DNA of 64,000 nucleotides from the NCBI RefSeq assembly GCF_002204185.1, contig NZ_MXPU01000006.1, positions 124,001 to 188,000 on the forward strand. Reading direction: 5' to 3'. Every line of letters starts with the position of its first letter. Within the stretch, counting starts at the first letter, position 1. The stretch is from Rhizobium esperanzae (GTDB lineage: Bacteria; Pseudomonadota; Alphaproteobacteria; Rhizobiales; Rhizobiaceae). Made by a program: the position numbers and the translations under genes. The notes under the pieces were generated by a model. That model worked only from the letters and a program-made list of their open reading frames with translations, was not told where the DNA came from and made no database searches. This document shows, one piece after another, positions 17,328 to 26,450 of this stretch.

Positions 17328-18227
17328 ATGTCGACCAATCTCAAAACGGCCGATGAGGTCCTGACCGACAATGCCGAGGGCATGAGCTATCTGAACCGCC
17401 TGCCGCGGCGCGTAGTGATGCTCTACCTGCCGATGGCGGTCTTCGTCTTCGTTCTGCTTTTTCCCTTTTACTGGATGGCGATCACCGCCGTGAAGCCGAA
17501 CGAGCAGTTGACCGACTACAACAATTACAGCCCCTTCTGGGTGGTCGGGCCGACGCTCGACCACATCAAATACCTGTTCCTCGAGACGTCCTATCCCGGC
17601 TGGCTGTGGAACACGATGCTGGTGGCCGTGGGGTCGACGGCGCTGTCGCTGGTGGCCTCGGTGTTCGGCGCTTATGCGATCGAGCGCATCCGCTTCACCG
17701 GCTCGCGGCAGATCGGCCTCGTCATCTTCCTCGCCTATCTCATTCCGCCGTCGATCCTCTTCATCCCGCTCGCCTTCATCGTCTTCAAGCTCGGGATCTA
17801 CGACTCGCGCCTGGCGCTGATCTTCACCTATCCCACCTTCCTCATCCCCTTTTGCACCTGGCTGCTGATGGGCTATTTCCGCTCGATCCCGTTCGAGCTC
17901 GAGGAAAGCGCGCTGGTGGACGGCGCCAACCGCTGGCAGATCCTGGTCAAGATCATCCTGCCGCTTGCGGTGCCGGGCCTGATCTCCGCCGGCATCTTCG
18001 CCTTCACGCTCTCATGGAACGAATTCATCTATGCGCTGACCTTCATCCAGTCCTCGGAGAACAAGACCATTCCGGTCGGCGTCCTGACCGAACTGGTGCG
18101 CGGCGACGTCTTCGAATGGGGATCGCTGATGGCCGGGGCGCTGTTCGGCTCGCTGCCTGTCGTCATCCTCTATTCCTTCTTCGTCGACTACTACGTGTCT
18201 TCGATGACGGGCGCGGTGAAGGAGTAG
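17328..18227 (+). CDS. sugar ABC importer permease, MalG/UgpE type
   Basis: A 299-residue subunit with six helices and the EAA loop ESALVDGANRWQ. A GGGAGG site precedes the ATG. Last gene of the block. The 189 bases to the next gene, which converges, hold no gene I can support. Confidence 0.92.
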   Translation: MSTNLKTADEVLTDNAEGMSYLNRLPRRVVMLYLPMAVFVFVLLFPFYWMAITAVKPNEQLTDYNNYSPFWVVGPTLDHIKYLFLETSYPGWLWNTMLVAVGSTALSLVASVFGAYAIERIRFTGSRQIGLVIFLAYLIPPSILFIPLAFIVFKLGIYDSRLALIFTYPTFLIPFCTWLLMGYFRSIPFELEESALVDGANRWQILVKIILPLAVPGLISAGIFAFTLSWNEFIYALTFIQSSENKTIPVGVLTELVRGDVFEWGSLMAGALFGSLPVVILYSFFVDYYVSSMTGAVKE

Positions 18228-18416
18228 TGCGCAGACCCACTTATCAGCGTCGGGCAGGGCAAAGTTCTCTCCTGCGGACGCTGCCGCGGGATGAAAGGCA
18301 AGCTTCCGGACGATTCAGTAAGGAGACAGCAAATACGAGAGACCAGCGCGGTCCAACGCTGACCGACCCACACGTGTTTTCAGAGAGGAGCCACTCACCG
18401 ATCTTACACCTTCGCG

Positions 18417-19463
18417 TCAGTCGAGAAAGTGCTTGCTGAAGGCCAGGTGCCGGAACACTCCTCGATCGCCGCACACTTCGATGGCATGGTCTACCATGCG
18501 CACATCCTTCACCCGTTCACCCGAAGGCCAGCGGATGGCGCCTATGGCATGCCTGACTTCGGTTTCCCCGTCCCGGATCAGGGTGAGGGCACCCGGACCT
18601 GAGAGATCGTCTTCGCTGGAGTGGCTGAGCAAGACTGCCGCTGCACTCTCCTCGACCCCCAAACAGCCAAAGTGGCGGCCAGACCAGGGAGGATAGTCGC
18701 GGCCACCGTTGGAATGCCAAAGGACCGTCATCGGCAAGTGGCGGGCATTCCGGAGAGACAGGAACAGATCCCCCTCGATCGGCCGCGTCACCGCCGTCCA
18801 GCCTAAGCTATGCTCTCGGGCTTCGATGCCGATGACGACGTCTTCATGCCGCGGGTTCCACGGGAACCGGGTGAGATCGACCGACCCGTCGGTTCCGGGA
18901 AATCGCTCGGGCGTGGTTGATCGCTCCGGATAGCGCAGGCCGGAACGCCCGCGCGCGGACTCGGCTTCGGGCGGTGCCGGCGGCGTCTCCCAGGCCGATT
19001 TGGGCGAGCAACTGATCAATCCGCCCTGAGGCAACGACACATTGGCATGGTTCGAAATGGCAATGCGGCCACTGCCGCCGGTAAAGACATGGCGCTGGTA
19101 GACGAACGGGTGCCCGTCTTCGATCTGGAGTTCCTTGCTGACGATCGCGCCGCAGACGGTGCATTGCAGCCTCGCCCGGAGCCGCGTCGCCTCCTGTTCG
19201 ACGACCTCCCACGGCGAATTGGCCGTCCAGCCATGAAGGGGCGATCCTTCTTCACTGCCCGCGAAGGGGGCGCAGAAGAAATCGCCGCCGAGCGTCGCAA
19301 GATGCGGCGGTGTGCCGGGCGGCATCGCCTCGTCGGTGCCGACCCAGGGCGCACGGTGCAACGGAGTGATCTCGTGGCCTTCATCCTCCACTGTGAAGCC
19401 GTCGAGGAGACCGGATCGCGCATCGAAGCCGAAGCGGATTCCCTTGGCGCCGAACTCGATCAT
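18417..19463 (-). CDS. aldose-1-epimerase/mutarotase-like protein
   Basis: A 348-residue soluble protein with the beta-sandwich pattern of the galactose-mutarotase-like superfamily: N-terminal KGIRFGFDARSGLLDGF and conserved Trp/His/Gly stretches (WHSNGGRDYPPW). The usual paired catalytic His/Glu of aldose epimerases cannot be placed with confidence, so it may only bind sugar. It is the last gene of the oxygenase/ABC cluster; its ATG overlaps the ATPase stop (ATGA), so it belongs to that operon. Confidence 0.65.
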   Translation of the reverse strand: MIEFGAKGIRFGFDARSGLLDGFTVEDEGHEITPLHRAPWVGTDEAMPPGTPPHLATLGGDFFCAPFAGSEEGSPLHGWTANSPWEVVEQEATRLRARLQCTVCGAIVSKELQIEDGHPFVYQRHVFTGGSGRIAISNHANVSLPQGGLISCSPKSAWETPPAPPEAESARGRSGLRYPERSTTPERFPGTDGSVDLTRFPWNPRHEDVVIGIEAREHSLGWTAVTRPIEGDLFLSLRNARHLPMTVLWHSNGGRDYPPWSGRHFGCLGVEESAAAVLLSHSSEDDLSGPGALTLIRDGETEVRHAIGAIRWPSGERVKDVRMVDHAIEVCGDRGVFRHLAFSKHFLD

Positions 19464-20221
19464 GCGGCGATATGTTCGCCGGTGATGATGTTTTCGACCT
19501 CCTGGATCGATGCGGTGGCAGGGCTTAGATCGTCGGCGACGACGGTGCCGCGCCGCATCACCACCATGCGGTCTACCACCTGGAAGACATGATGGATGTT
19601 GTGTGCGATGAAAATGCAGGAGTGGCCGGTGTCGCGCGCCTCGCGCACGAAGCGCAGTACGCCCTGGGTTTCGGCCACGCCGAGATTGTTGGTCGGCTCG
19701 TCAAGGACGATCAGGTCGCTGTCGAAATACATGGCGCGCGCGATGGCCACGGCCTGCCGTTCACCTCCGGAAAGCGATCCGATCGGGGTGGTGGGCGGAA
19801 TATTCTTGGAAATGCCGACTCGCTTCAGAAGATCGGCGGCAACTGCATTCATCCGCTCCTGGTCCAGCCGGTCGAGGAAGCCGGGGCCCGTCCTGAGCTC
19901 CCGTCCAAGAAAGAGGTTGCGGGCGATGGAAAGCTGTGGGACCAGGGCGGAGTCCTGATAGATGGTCTCAATGCCGCTGCCGATCGCGTCGTTGGTACTG
20001 CGCAGTTGCACTTCGCGTCCCTTGATGAAGATCTGGCCGGATGTGTAGGGAACCGCGCCCGACAGAACCTTGATCAGGGTTGACTTGCCCGCGCCGTTAT
20101 CGCCGAGAAGGCCGACGATCTCGCCCTTCCTTATGCTGAGGTTGACATCGCGCAAAGCGTGGACCCGACCATAGAATTTCTCGATGTGCCGCATCTGGAC
20201 CAGGGTTTCGCTATCGCTCAT
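19460..20221 (-). CDS. ribose-type ABC importer ATPase (single NBD)
   Basis: A 253-residue ATPase with Walker A GDNGAGKST (40-48), signature LSGGE, Walker B IVLDEP and switch His in FIAHN. It resembles one half of RbsA/XylG; single-domain forms (FrcA type) are usual in rhizobia for CUT2 sugar importers. The ATG at 20221 lies one base after the permease stop, with GGGGG upstream. Confidence 0.92.
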   Translation of the reverse strand: MSDSETLVQMRHIEKFYGRVHALRDVNLSIRKGEIVGLLGDNGAGKSTLIKVLSGAVPYTSGQIFIKGREVQLRSTNDAIGSGIETIYQDSALVPQLSIARNLFLGRELRTGPGFLDRLDQERMNAVAADLLKRVGISKNIPPTTPIGSLSGGERQAVAIARAMYFDSDLIVLDEPTNNLGVAETQGVLRFVREARDTGHSCIFIAHNIHHVFQVVDRMVVMRRGTVVADDLSPATASIQEVENIITGEHIAA

Positions 20222-20222
20222 C

Positions 20223-21245
20223 TCAGACCCCCGTATTGTGCCGGCGTTCGAGACCGGCATGGAGCGCCATCATTGCCAGAATGATCGCACCGATGAAAAT
20301 ATTGTAGGCGAGACCGGGCACTCCGATCAGAACGATCCCGTTGCGCATCAGCCGCAGGATCAGCACGCCGAGCATGGTCCCGAGGATCGTCCCGCGGCCG
20401 CCGGTCAGCACGGTGCCGCCGATCACGACCATCGCGATGACTTCGAGTTCATAGCCGGTACCGGCATTCGGATTGGCGGCCGAGACGCGAATCGACGAGA
20501 TGATGCCAGCAAAGGCCGCCATGGCCGCCGACAGCATGAACAGGATCACTTTGACCCTTGCGGTCGGCACCCCGCGGTTTCGGGCGGCGTTGGGATTGCC
20601 GCCGGTCGCCTGGATCCAGTTGCCGAACCGGGTGCGGGTCAAGACGTAGTGGAGCACCAATGCCAGCGCTACGAACCAGATCAGGCTCATGAAGACACGC
20701 AGGTTGCCGATATAGAAGTCGCCGACCAGCAATTGCGCCAGCCATTGTTCGCCGGCTTCCCAGGTGCGCTGCGGAAAGCCGGCCGTCAGCCACAAGGCCG
20801 TGCCGCGGATGACCAGCAGCGTTCCAAGCGTCACCAGGAATGACGGGATAGCCAGACGGGTGACGAAGAGGCCGTTGAAAAGACCGATCGCCAGAGCGAC
20901 GGCTATTCCCGCAAGGAATGCCAACGGCAAGGGCAGGACGTCCGCATTGAACAATGTCCACATCACCACGGGGGCGAAGCCGAAGACAGAACCGACCGAA
21001 AGGTCGAATTCTCCAGCGGTCATCAGCAGCGTCATCGCCAGCGCAATGAGGCCGAGTTCGACGGTGAAGGTCAAGGCATTGCCGATATTGATCAGCGACA
21101 GGAAGGCGGGGTTAATCGCCGTGAAAACCACCAGCATCGCGATCAGAAGGACGAAAGGCCCGAATTCCGGATAGGCGATGAAGGTCCTGACAAGGCTCGG
21201 CCTTTCACGTGGCGGGGTGAGAGCATCGCTGCTTTGCTCGATCAT
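20223..21245 (-). CDS. ribose-type ABC importer permease
   Basis: A 340-residue CUT2 permease (RbsC/FrcC type) with eight to ten helices and the family signatures MTAGEFDLSVGSV and GGNPNAARNRGV, and GGTVLTGGRGT near the C terminus. The true start is the ATG at 21245 (MIEQSSDAL); the frame is open further upstream. It lies 70 bases downstream of its binding-protein gene. Confidence 0.92.
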   Translation of the reverse strand: MIEQSSDALTPPRERPSLVRTFIAYPEFGPFVLLIAMLVVFTAINPAFLSLINIGNALTFTVELGLIALAMTLLMTAGEFDLSVGSVFGFAPVVMWTLFNADVLPLPLAFLAGIAVALAIGLFNGLFVTRLAIPSFLVTLGTLLVIRGTALWLTAGFPQRTWEAGEQWLAQLLVGDFYIGNLRVFMSLIWFVALALVLHYVLTRTRFGNWIQATGGNPNAARNRGVPTARVKVILFMLSAAMAAFAGIISSIRVSAANPNAGTGYELEVIAMVVIGGTVLTGGRGTILGTMLGVLILRLMRNGIVLIGVPGLAYNIFIGAIILAMMALHAGLERRHNTGV

Positions 21246-21315
21246 GGTGCGCACTCGCGTTTGGGGCTGGAACAGGCATCCGCGGCAGCATACCGCGGAT
21301 GCCAGGATGGCATTC

Positions 21316-22257
21316 TCATTTACCGCCCATGATCTTGGCGTAGAACGGCGCCTTGTCCGCTTCATAGAGAGCGCCGGTAATGATGTCGAAGTTGATCGGA
21401 ATGCCGCTCGCTTCAGACATAAGTGCCGAGAGGCACATGTAAGAGGTTGCCAGTGGATCCTGCCACATGCCCGCATTCACATACCCTTCGCTGACCTCTG
21501 AGGTCGTGTCCAACGAGTTGCCCCATCCGACCACCGGAATCTCGCCCTTGGCGATGCCGGCCTGATCCCAGACGCGTTTGACCGAACCGGTTACCAGATC
21601 GCCGAGGCCGATCACGGCATTGATCTTTTTGCGGTTGGCGGTCACGTAGTCGGTCATTCGGTTGATGGCCTCGGCCTGGTCATAGGAAGCGTCCTGGATT
21701 TCCCAGGTGATCCCGAGCGGCTTGAACACTTCGTCGGCACCCGCTGATTCCTCTTCACCATAGCCTGCCCCCGGAACTTCGAGCGGCATCCAGACAAAAT
21801 CCCCCTTCTTCACCAGCTTATGGTCGACCAGATACTGTGCCCACGTGCGGCCGACGACCTTGAGATCGACGCCGACATAGGCTCTCCAGGCCGGCGCCGG
21901 GTCCTTGGTGTTGAAGTTGATGACCGGGATGTTGGCCCGGTTGGCCTCGTTGACAACATCCACCAATGTGCCGGGCCCCGGGCTCGTGGTGCAGATGCCG
22001 TTCGCGCCGGCGGCGATGGCGGCTCGGATGGCTTCCTGATGGCTCGGTACATCATTCGAATGGAACGAGGTGTTTACTTTCACTCCGGTATCGGCAGCGA
22101 ATTTCTCGGCACCCTGAAGAAAGTAGGTCCAGACTGGATCGGTTGGGGAGCCATGCGATATCCAGTAAAAGGTTTTGTTCGCGGCACTCTGCGCCATTGC
22201 TACTGCCGGCATCAGCGCCAACGCGGCCGCCGCGCCCAGAAAAGTTCGTCTCAGCAT
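21316..22257 (-). CDS. ribose/rhizopine-type periplasmic binding protein
   Basis: A 313-residue Peripla_BP_4 protein with a Sec signal peptide (MLRRTFLGAAAALALMPAVA, cut after AMA). GGAGGAGACAGG precedes the ATG. The fold class binds sugars, polyols and inositol derivatives. The neighbouring MocD/MocE-like genes make an inositol-like or O-methylated ligand an attractive guess, but the ligand cannot be read from sequence. Confidence 0.9.
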   Translation of the reverse strand: MLRRTFLGAAAALALMPAVAMAQSAANKTFYWISHGSPTDPVWTYFLQGAEKFAADTGVKVNTSFHSNDVPSHQEAIRAAIAAGANGICTTSPGPGTLVDVVNEANRANIPVINFNTKDPAPAWRAYVGVDLKVVGRTWAQYLVDHKLVKKGDFVWMPLEVPGAGYGEEESAGADEVFKPLGITWEIQDASYDQAEAINRMTDYVTANRKKINAVIGLGDLVTGSVKRVWDQAGIAKGEIPVVGWGNSLDTTSEVSEGYVNAGMWQDPLATSYMCLSALMSEASGIPINFDIITGALYEADKAPFYAKIMGGK

Positions 22258-22352
22258 GTCCTGTCTCCTCCCGTTGGTGGCCGGTCTCTATGCTCCTCCC
22301 GGCCGGTGAAATCTGTTGTATGACGAGCGACGTATTGGCTCGGTCGGCCTCC

Positions 22353-23189
22353 TCATTGCCGATCGGCCGCGTCGATGAACTTCTCCAATTCACGCGGATC
22401 CATGCGGATCAGATGGCGCTCCTCCGGGAAGGCGCCGTCGGCGACATCCGCGGCATATTCGCTGAAAGCCGCGATCCGCTCGCGTTGCAGCCGCGCATAT
22501 TCCGAGCCGAAATCGCGATAGGCTCGGGCGTGGCGCGGAACATGACCTTCGGTGTAGCCCAGTATGTCGTTGGCGAAGAGATATTGCGCATCGCAGCCCG
22601 GGCCGGCGCCCATCGACCATAACAGGATTCCGACCCGTTTGCTGATCTCGGCGGCGACCTCGGCGGGCACGACCTCGATTTCGACCGCGAAGGCACCGGC
22701 GCTCTCATAGGCCTTAACCTCCTCGAAGAGCCGCAACGCCGCCTCGGCAGTCTTGCCGACCGCTTTGAAGCCACCGGTCCAGGTGGAACGGGTGGGAACC
22801 AGCCCCACATGCCCGACAACGGGGAAATATTCACGAGAGAGCTTTTCGACCGTCGTCAGCGAGCCCGAACAGTAGACCGCGTCGGCGCCACGATTCAGCG
22901 CGTTGCCGCACCAGCGAAGATAATCGTCCGGTGTGCCCATCTCGAGATGGGTCTGCCCGGTCATCGAGAAGACGGTCGGCGCAACCGCGCGGTAGCGCGG
23001 ATCAAGGACGATCTCGGTCGGCACGGAGGCGATGTCGATGCCCGCCGCTTCGGCGGCCGCCGCCTCATCGAGACTGAAATAGCGCAGCATGGTCAACTGG
23101 CGCCGGCCCTTCCAGGCGCGCAGGTCCGCTACCGTCGGCAAACGGCGCGATGTGGGCCCTTCGCCTCCATGTCGCGTCATGTCTGTCAT
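22353..23189 (-). CDS. PanB-like (ketopantoate hydroxymethyltransferase fold) protein
   Basis: A 278-residue protein that aligns with PanB over GHVGLVPTRSTWTGGFKAVGKT, the EIEVVPAEVA strand (keeping the catalytic Glu) and MGAGPGCDAQ. PanB transfers a hydroxymethyl group from methylene-tetrahydrofolate to 2-ketoisovalerate using Mg held by two Asp residues. Here the first Asp context (VGDSLG) reads VPTEIV, the second (ADMPF) reads TGQTHLE, and the Lys strand (AVKLEGG) reads AVYCSGS. It is therefore unlikely to be a housekeeping PanB and probably acts on another substrate. Its ATG overlaps the Rieske gene stop (ATGA), tying it to the oxygenase. Confidence 0.75.
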   Translation of the reverse strand: MTDMTRHGGEGPTSRRLPTVADLRAWKGRRQLTMLRYFSLDEAAAAEAAGIDIASVPTEIVLDPRYRAVAPTVFSMTGQTHLEMGTPDDYLRWCGNALNRGADAVYCSGSLTTVEKLSREYFPVVGHVGLVPTRSTWTGGFKAVGKTAEAALRLFEEVKAYESAGAFAVEIEVVPAEVAAEISKRVGILLWSMGAGPGCDAQYLFANDILGYTEGHVPRHARAYRDFGSEYARLQRERIAAFSEYAADVADGAFPEERHLIRMDPRELEKFIDAADRQ

Positions 23190-23497
23190 TCGACCAGCAC
23201 CAGGATCTGCCCATCCTCGCGACGGACAGGGTAAGTTCGCAGGTTCTCGCATGCAGGCGAGCGCTTGGCCTCTCCTGTGCGATAGTCGAATTGGCCATTA
23301 TGCTTCGGGCACTCGATCACATAGTCGAGCACCAATCCGTCTGAGAGCTCCACCTGCTCGTGGGTACAGAGCCCATCGGTGCAGAAAAATTCGTCGTTGG
23401 GGCTCCGGAAGATTGCAAAGCTCCGTCCGCCGTGGTCCCAGCCCCAAACGTCTTCCTTGTCAATGGCATCTTCGGCGCAGGCAGCAATCCAGGGCAT
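23186..23497 (-). CDS. Rieske [2Fe-2S] ferredoxin, MocE-like
   Basis: A 103-residue stand-alone Rieske protein. Cluster ligands are Cys44-x-His46 (CTH) and Cys63-x-x-His66 (CPKH) with a 16-residue spacer, as in oxygenase ferredoxins. It should pass electrons to the diiron oxygenase encoded 47 bases upstream. MocE of the rhizopine pathway has the same gene partnership. Start at 23497 with GAGG; the upstream open frame lacks a site. No matching ferredoxin reductase (MocF) lies in the window. Confidence 0.9.
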   Translation of the reverse strand: MPWIAACAEDAIDKEDVWGWDHGGRSFAIFRSPNDEFFCTDGLCTHEQVELSDGLVLDYVIECPKHNGQFDYRTGEAKRSPACENLRTYPVRREDGQILVLVE

Positions 23498-23544
23498 ATG
23501 ATCCTCGTCTCGATGTTGATTGGCACTCTTTGACGGCGCGGCGA

Positions 23545-24690
23545 TCATGCGTGGGATCTTTCCGGCACCGCCGCATGCAGCTCTTCACGATAAGGCTTGG
23601 CCCCTTGCGGCAAGGCACGCTTGAGATAGTAGCCGGGCTCTCGCCTCTGCCGCATGATCGCCTGGAACATCTCGCGATAGCCGTCCCAGATCGAGGTGTT
23701 GGCGGGCGGCAGGTCGTGCTTGATCGCCTCGTGCAGCCTTGCCAACGCGTGATAGGGCACCATCGGGAACATATGGTGTTCGACGTGATAGCCCATGTTC
23801 CAATAAATGAAGCGGCTAATCGGGTTCATGTAGACGGTGCGCGAATTAAGCCTATGGTCGAGCACGTCCTCCGCAAGCCCACCGTGCTGCAGGAGCCCGG
23901 TCATCACCATATGCCAGCAGCCATAGATGCGTGGACCGCCGATCAGCAGAAGCGGGATCGTGGCCTTCCAACCTGCGCCCGCCATAAGCATGCCCAGGGC
24001 GGTCAGCACGGCGGCTGCGTAGATTGCCATATGCACCCGCGCCCAGAACACCGCCTTGGGCCATTCGCTTTCGGGTACATAGTCCTTCTCGTCCGGCGAA
24101 AGGGTCCCGGCCGCATTGCGCGCGAGGGTCCCGAGGTTCTGCCAGACCTCGACCACGCCGGTATAGGCGAGGGCTTTCAGCGTTAACGCGATCGGATGCA
24201 TCCAGGCGATCTCGGGATCGCGGCCGACGATGATCGTGTCAGTATGGTGGCGGGCATGGCTCCAGCGCCAGTTCACCGGATTGCGCGCCACCTGGAACGA
24301 ACAGATGTGGTAAAGCACATCGTTCATCCAGCGGGTGCGGAAGGCTGTTCCGTGGCCGCATTCGTGCCAACGCGCATCGCAGGCCGAGCCGTACATCACA
24401 CCATAGGCAAACCAGAACGGCAGCGCCCACCAGCTCCCCCAAAACCAGATACCGCCACCAGCGAAAGCCATGTGGAGAATTGCCCAGAGAATCGTGTCGC
24501 GGATCGCCGGCTGGTCGCTGCGCTGCATCAACTCCTTCATCAGCTTGCGCGGCACTTCCGTATGGTACCATTCGGCCGCTGCAAGGCCGGCCTCAACGGC
24601 TCGGAGAGAAGAAGGCCCGGTCAAGCTGTAGTCGCGAGGGAGTGCTGGGTCCGGTCCAACTCTTTCGACGTCGTTCGAATGAACGCTCAT
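23545..24690 (-). CDS. fatty-acid-desaturase-type diiron oxygenase, MocD-like
   Basis: A 381-residue integral-membrane diiron enzyme. Three histidine boxes are intact: HECGH (109-113), HARHH (145-149) and HVEHH (302-306), plus a QHGG His near 269, with helices between. This is the FA_desaturase fold used by alkane and sterol-type hydroxylases; MocD, implicated in rhizopine O-demethylation, belongs here. First gene of the minus-strand operon, coupled to a Rieske ferredoxin. Inferred role: oxygen-dependent hydroxylation or O-demethylation of the solute imported by the downstream ABC system. Confidence 0.85.
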   Translation of the reverse strand: MSVHSNDVERVGPDPALPRDYSLTGPSSLRAVEAGLAAAEWYHTEVPRKLMKELMQRSDQPAIRDTILWAILHMAFAGGGIWFWGSWWALPFWFAYGVMYGSACDARWHECGHGTAFRTRWMNDVLYHICSFQVARNPVNWRWSHARHHTDTIIVGRDPEIAWMHPIALTLKALAYTGVVEVWQNLGTLARNAAGTLSPDEKDYVPESEWPKAVFWARVHMAIYAAAVLTALGMLMAGAGWKATIPLLLIGGPRIYGCWHMVMTGLLQHGGLAEDVLDHRLNSRTVYMNPISRFIYWNMGYHVEHHMFPMVPYHALARLHEAIKHDLPPANTSIWDGYREMFQAIMRQRREPGYYLKRALPQGAKPYREELHAAVPERSHA

Positions 24691-25082
24691 GCGATCGCCT
24701 CTGGCTTTGCGGACAAATGGCTGGTGCCTAAGATGGCTCGACTGGTGTCGCCCGCGCAGGGCTGATGTGTGCTGTCCCGCTGTGAACCCGTCACCCCTTT
24801 TGCCCCTCCATACGATATTTGCCCATCACGTCGAGCGGCGGCCGGATCTGGCGATCCCGCCCGGATTACCTTCATGCTGTGATGATCCCGAGCGTGGCGC
24901 GTTGGTCGGATGTTCGCAACTCGATATCACATCACATTACATCAGAAGGTTCTTACCGCTTATGATATTTATTGGTGGTAGATCTCTAAAATTACCAGCT
25001 TTTACGGTAGTTTACGGATTTAATGTCGGTGATGGAAATTGGCTGTAGCGGCATCATCTTCTGTGGAAGCCTGAGGGAGATC
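24691..25082. promoter_or_regulatory. divergent control region of the oxygenase/ABC cluster
   Basis: A 392-base gap between the oxygenase and its LacI regulator. The part next to the regulator (about 24920-25025) is markedly AT-rich for this genome and holds alternating TACC/GGTA half-sites at 24954, 24977, 24993 and 25006, which could form operators. No gene fits. Operator role is inferred. Confidence 0.4.
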
Positions 25083-26108
25083 ATGAAGAAAACGACGATC
25101 ACAGATATCGCTCGAAAATCCGGTCTCTCGACTGCAACAGTCGACCGGGCACTGAACGACCGCGGAGGTGTCACTGCCGCCAACCGCCAGAGAGTGTTTC
25201 GCGCCGCGAAGGAACTGGGCTATCTCCCGACCGAGGGAATGCTCGCCTTGCCTTCGCGACCGGCGCATCTGGAGTTCTTCATTCCGTTCGGGCACAACTC
25301 GTTCATGCAGGATGTCGCCAGGAAGATCACCGCCTTCGCATCGTCCTTGCCGCTCGTGGCGTCGTGTAACGTCACGGCCCTCGACGGCATTGATCCCGAC
25401 GCGCTCGTGATGGCGCTCGAAGACCTTCCGCTCCAGACCAATGGGGTCGGGGTAATTACCGTCGACCATCCGAAGACGCGGCACGCCATCCGGCGCTTGT
25501 GCGAATCCGGGGTCCGCGTCGTCACCATCGTGACGGATGTTCTCTCGACGCCACGATCCGCATTCGTAGGCGTCGACAATCTGGTGGCGGGCCGAACGGC
25601 GGCCCTGATCATGGGGCTCATGTCACGGAAAGCGACGGGATCGATAGGGCTATTCCTGGGATCGCGAACGCTCCATGGGCACCAACAGCGGGAATATGGA
25701 TTCCGGACCCTGCTGGAGGAGCAGTTCAAGCATCTGACAATCCTTCCTGCTATCGAGACCCGCGACGAGAACAAGCTGTCCCGGCCGGCGATGGAACGGA
25801 TGCTGCACGACACCGACGATCTCGTCGGCGTCTATTGTGTCGGCGCAGGCAGGGCCGGCATCGCCGAAGTGCTGCAAGCGGCGACAGGAAACAAGCGTCC
25901 CTTCGTGATCATGCATGACCTGACCGATGCGACGCGGGCATGGCTCGCCGAAGATCTGATCGATGTCGTGATCGACCAGAATGCGCGCCTGATCGGCGAG
26001 CAGGTCGTCATACGGCTGCTCGGCTCGATCGCGGCAAGCACGCCGACCTTGTCTTTGAAGAATATCGAGCCACGGGTCATTTTTCGCGAGAATATACCAC
26101 TCGTGTAG
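25083..26108 (+). CDS. LacI-family transcriptional regulator
   Basis: A 341-residue regulator: helix-turn-helix TITDIARKSGLSTATVDRAL at the N terminus, then a ribose-binding-protein-like effector domain (Peripla_BP_4 type). CTGAGGGAG precedes the ATG at 25083. Divergent from the oxygenase/ABC operon, it is the obvious controller of that operon, sensing the transported compound or a product. Confidence 0.9.
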   Translation: MKKTTITDIARKSGLSTATVDRALNDRGGVTAANRQRVFRAAKELGYLPTEGMLALPSRPAHLEFFIPFGHNSFMQDVARKITAFASSLPLVASCNVTALDGIDPDALVMALEDLPLQTNGVGVITVDHPKTRHAIRRLCESGVRVVTIVTDVLSTPRSAFVGVDNLVAGRTAALIMGLMSRKATGSIGLFLGSRTLHGHQQREYGFRTLLEEQFKHLTILPAIETRDENKLSRPAMERMLHDTDDLVGVYCVGAGRAGIAEVLQAATGNKRPFVIMHDLTDATRAWLAEDLIDVVIDQNARLIGEQVVIRLLGSIAASTPTLSLKNIEPRVIFRENIPLV

Positions 26109-26450
26109 CGCAACGCGATTGCGTGAAAACGTGGAGGAAGCGATAGCGCTTGAAATAGACGCGCCGAATTTTTCCTTCGACAGCAACTCGTCACACAACG
26201 CGCGATGGACGGCCTCGCGGAGACATGCGCTGCGAGCGCGCGAAATCGCCGGGCACGACAACGATGCGCAGGTCGCCGAAAGGGTCCTGAAAAGAGTCCA
26301 GACAGCGAAGGAAAGACGGTGGGAGCATCGCCGGTCGCCTTGATTGCGATGACTCCGACAACAACAGCCGAGGAGAACACTGAACAATCGTCGCTTTACA
26401 ACTAACATGTCAGTCTGCTACACCTGACCCATTAGCTGGGAGGAACAAAG
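26109..26450. other. intergenic region without a supported gene
   Basis: 342 bases after the LacI gene. Both strands contain short open frames but none has a ribosome site with recognisable protein. The end (about 26425-26450) carries the GGGAGG ribosome site of the DapA-family gene. Confidence 0.5.

Noticed and set aside
26119-26343. Reverse-strand segment with a DELLSKEKF-like stretch, recalling IS3 integrases
   Set aside because: The similarity is only about ten residues, with no DDE context or terminal repeats; chance is as likely.
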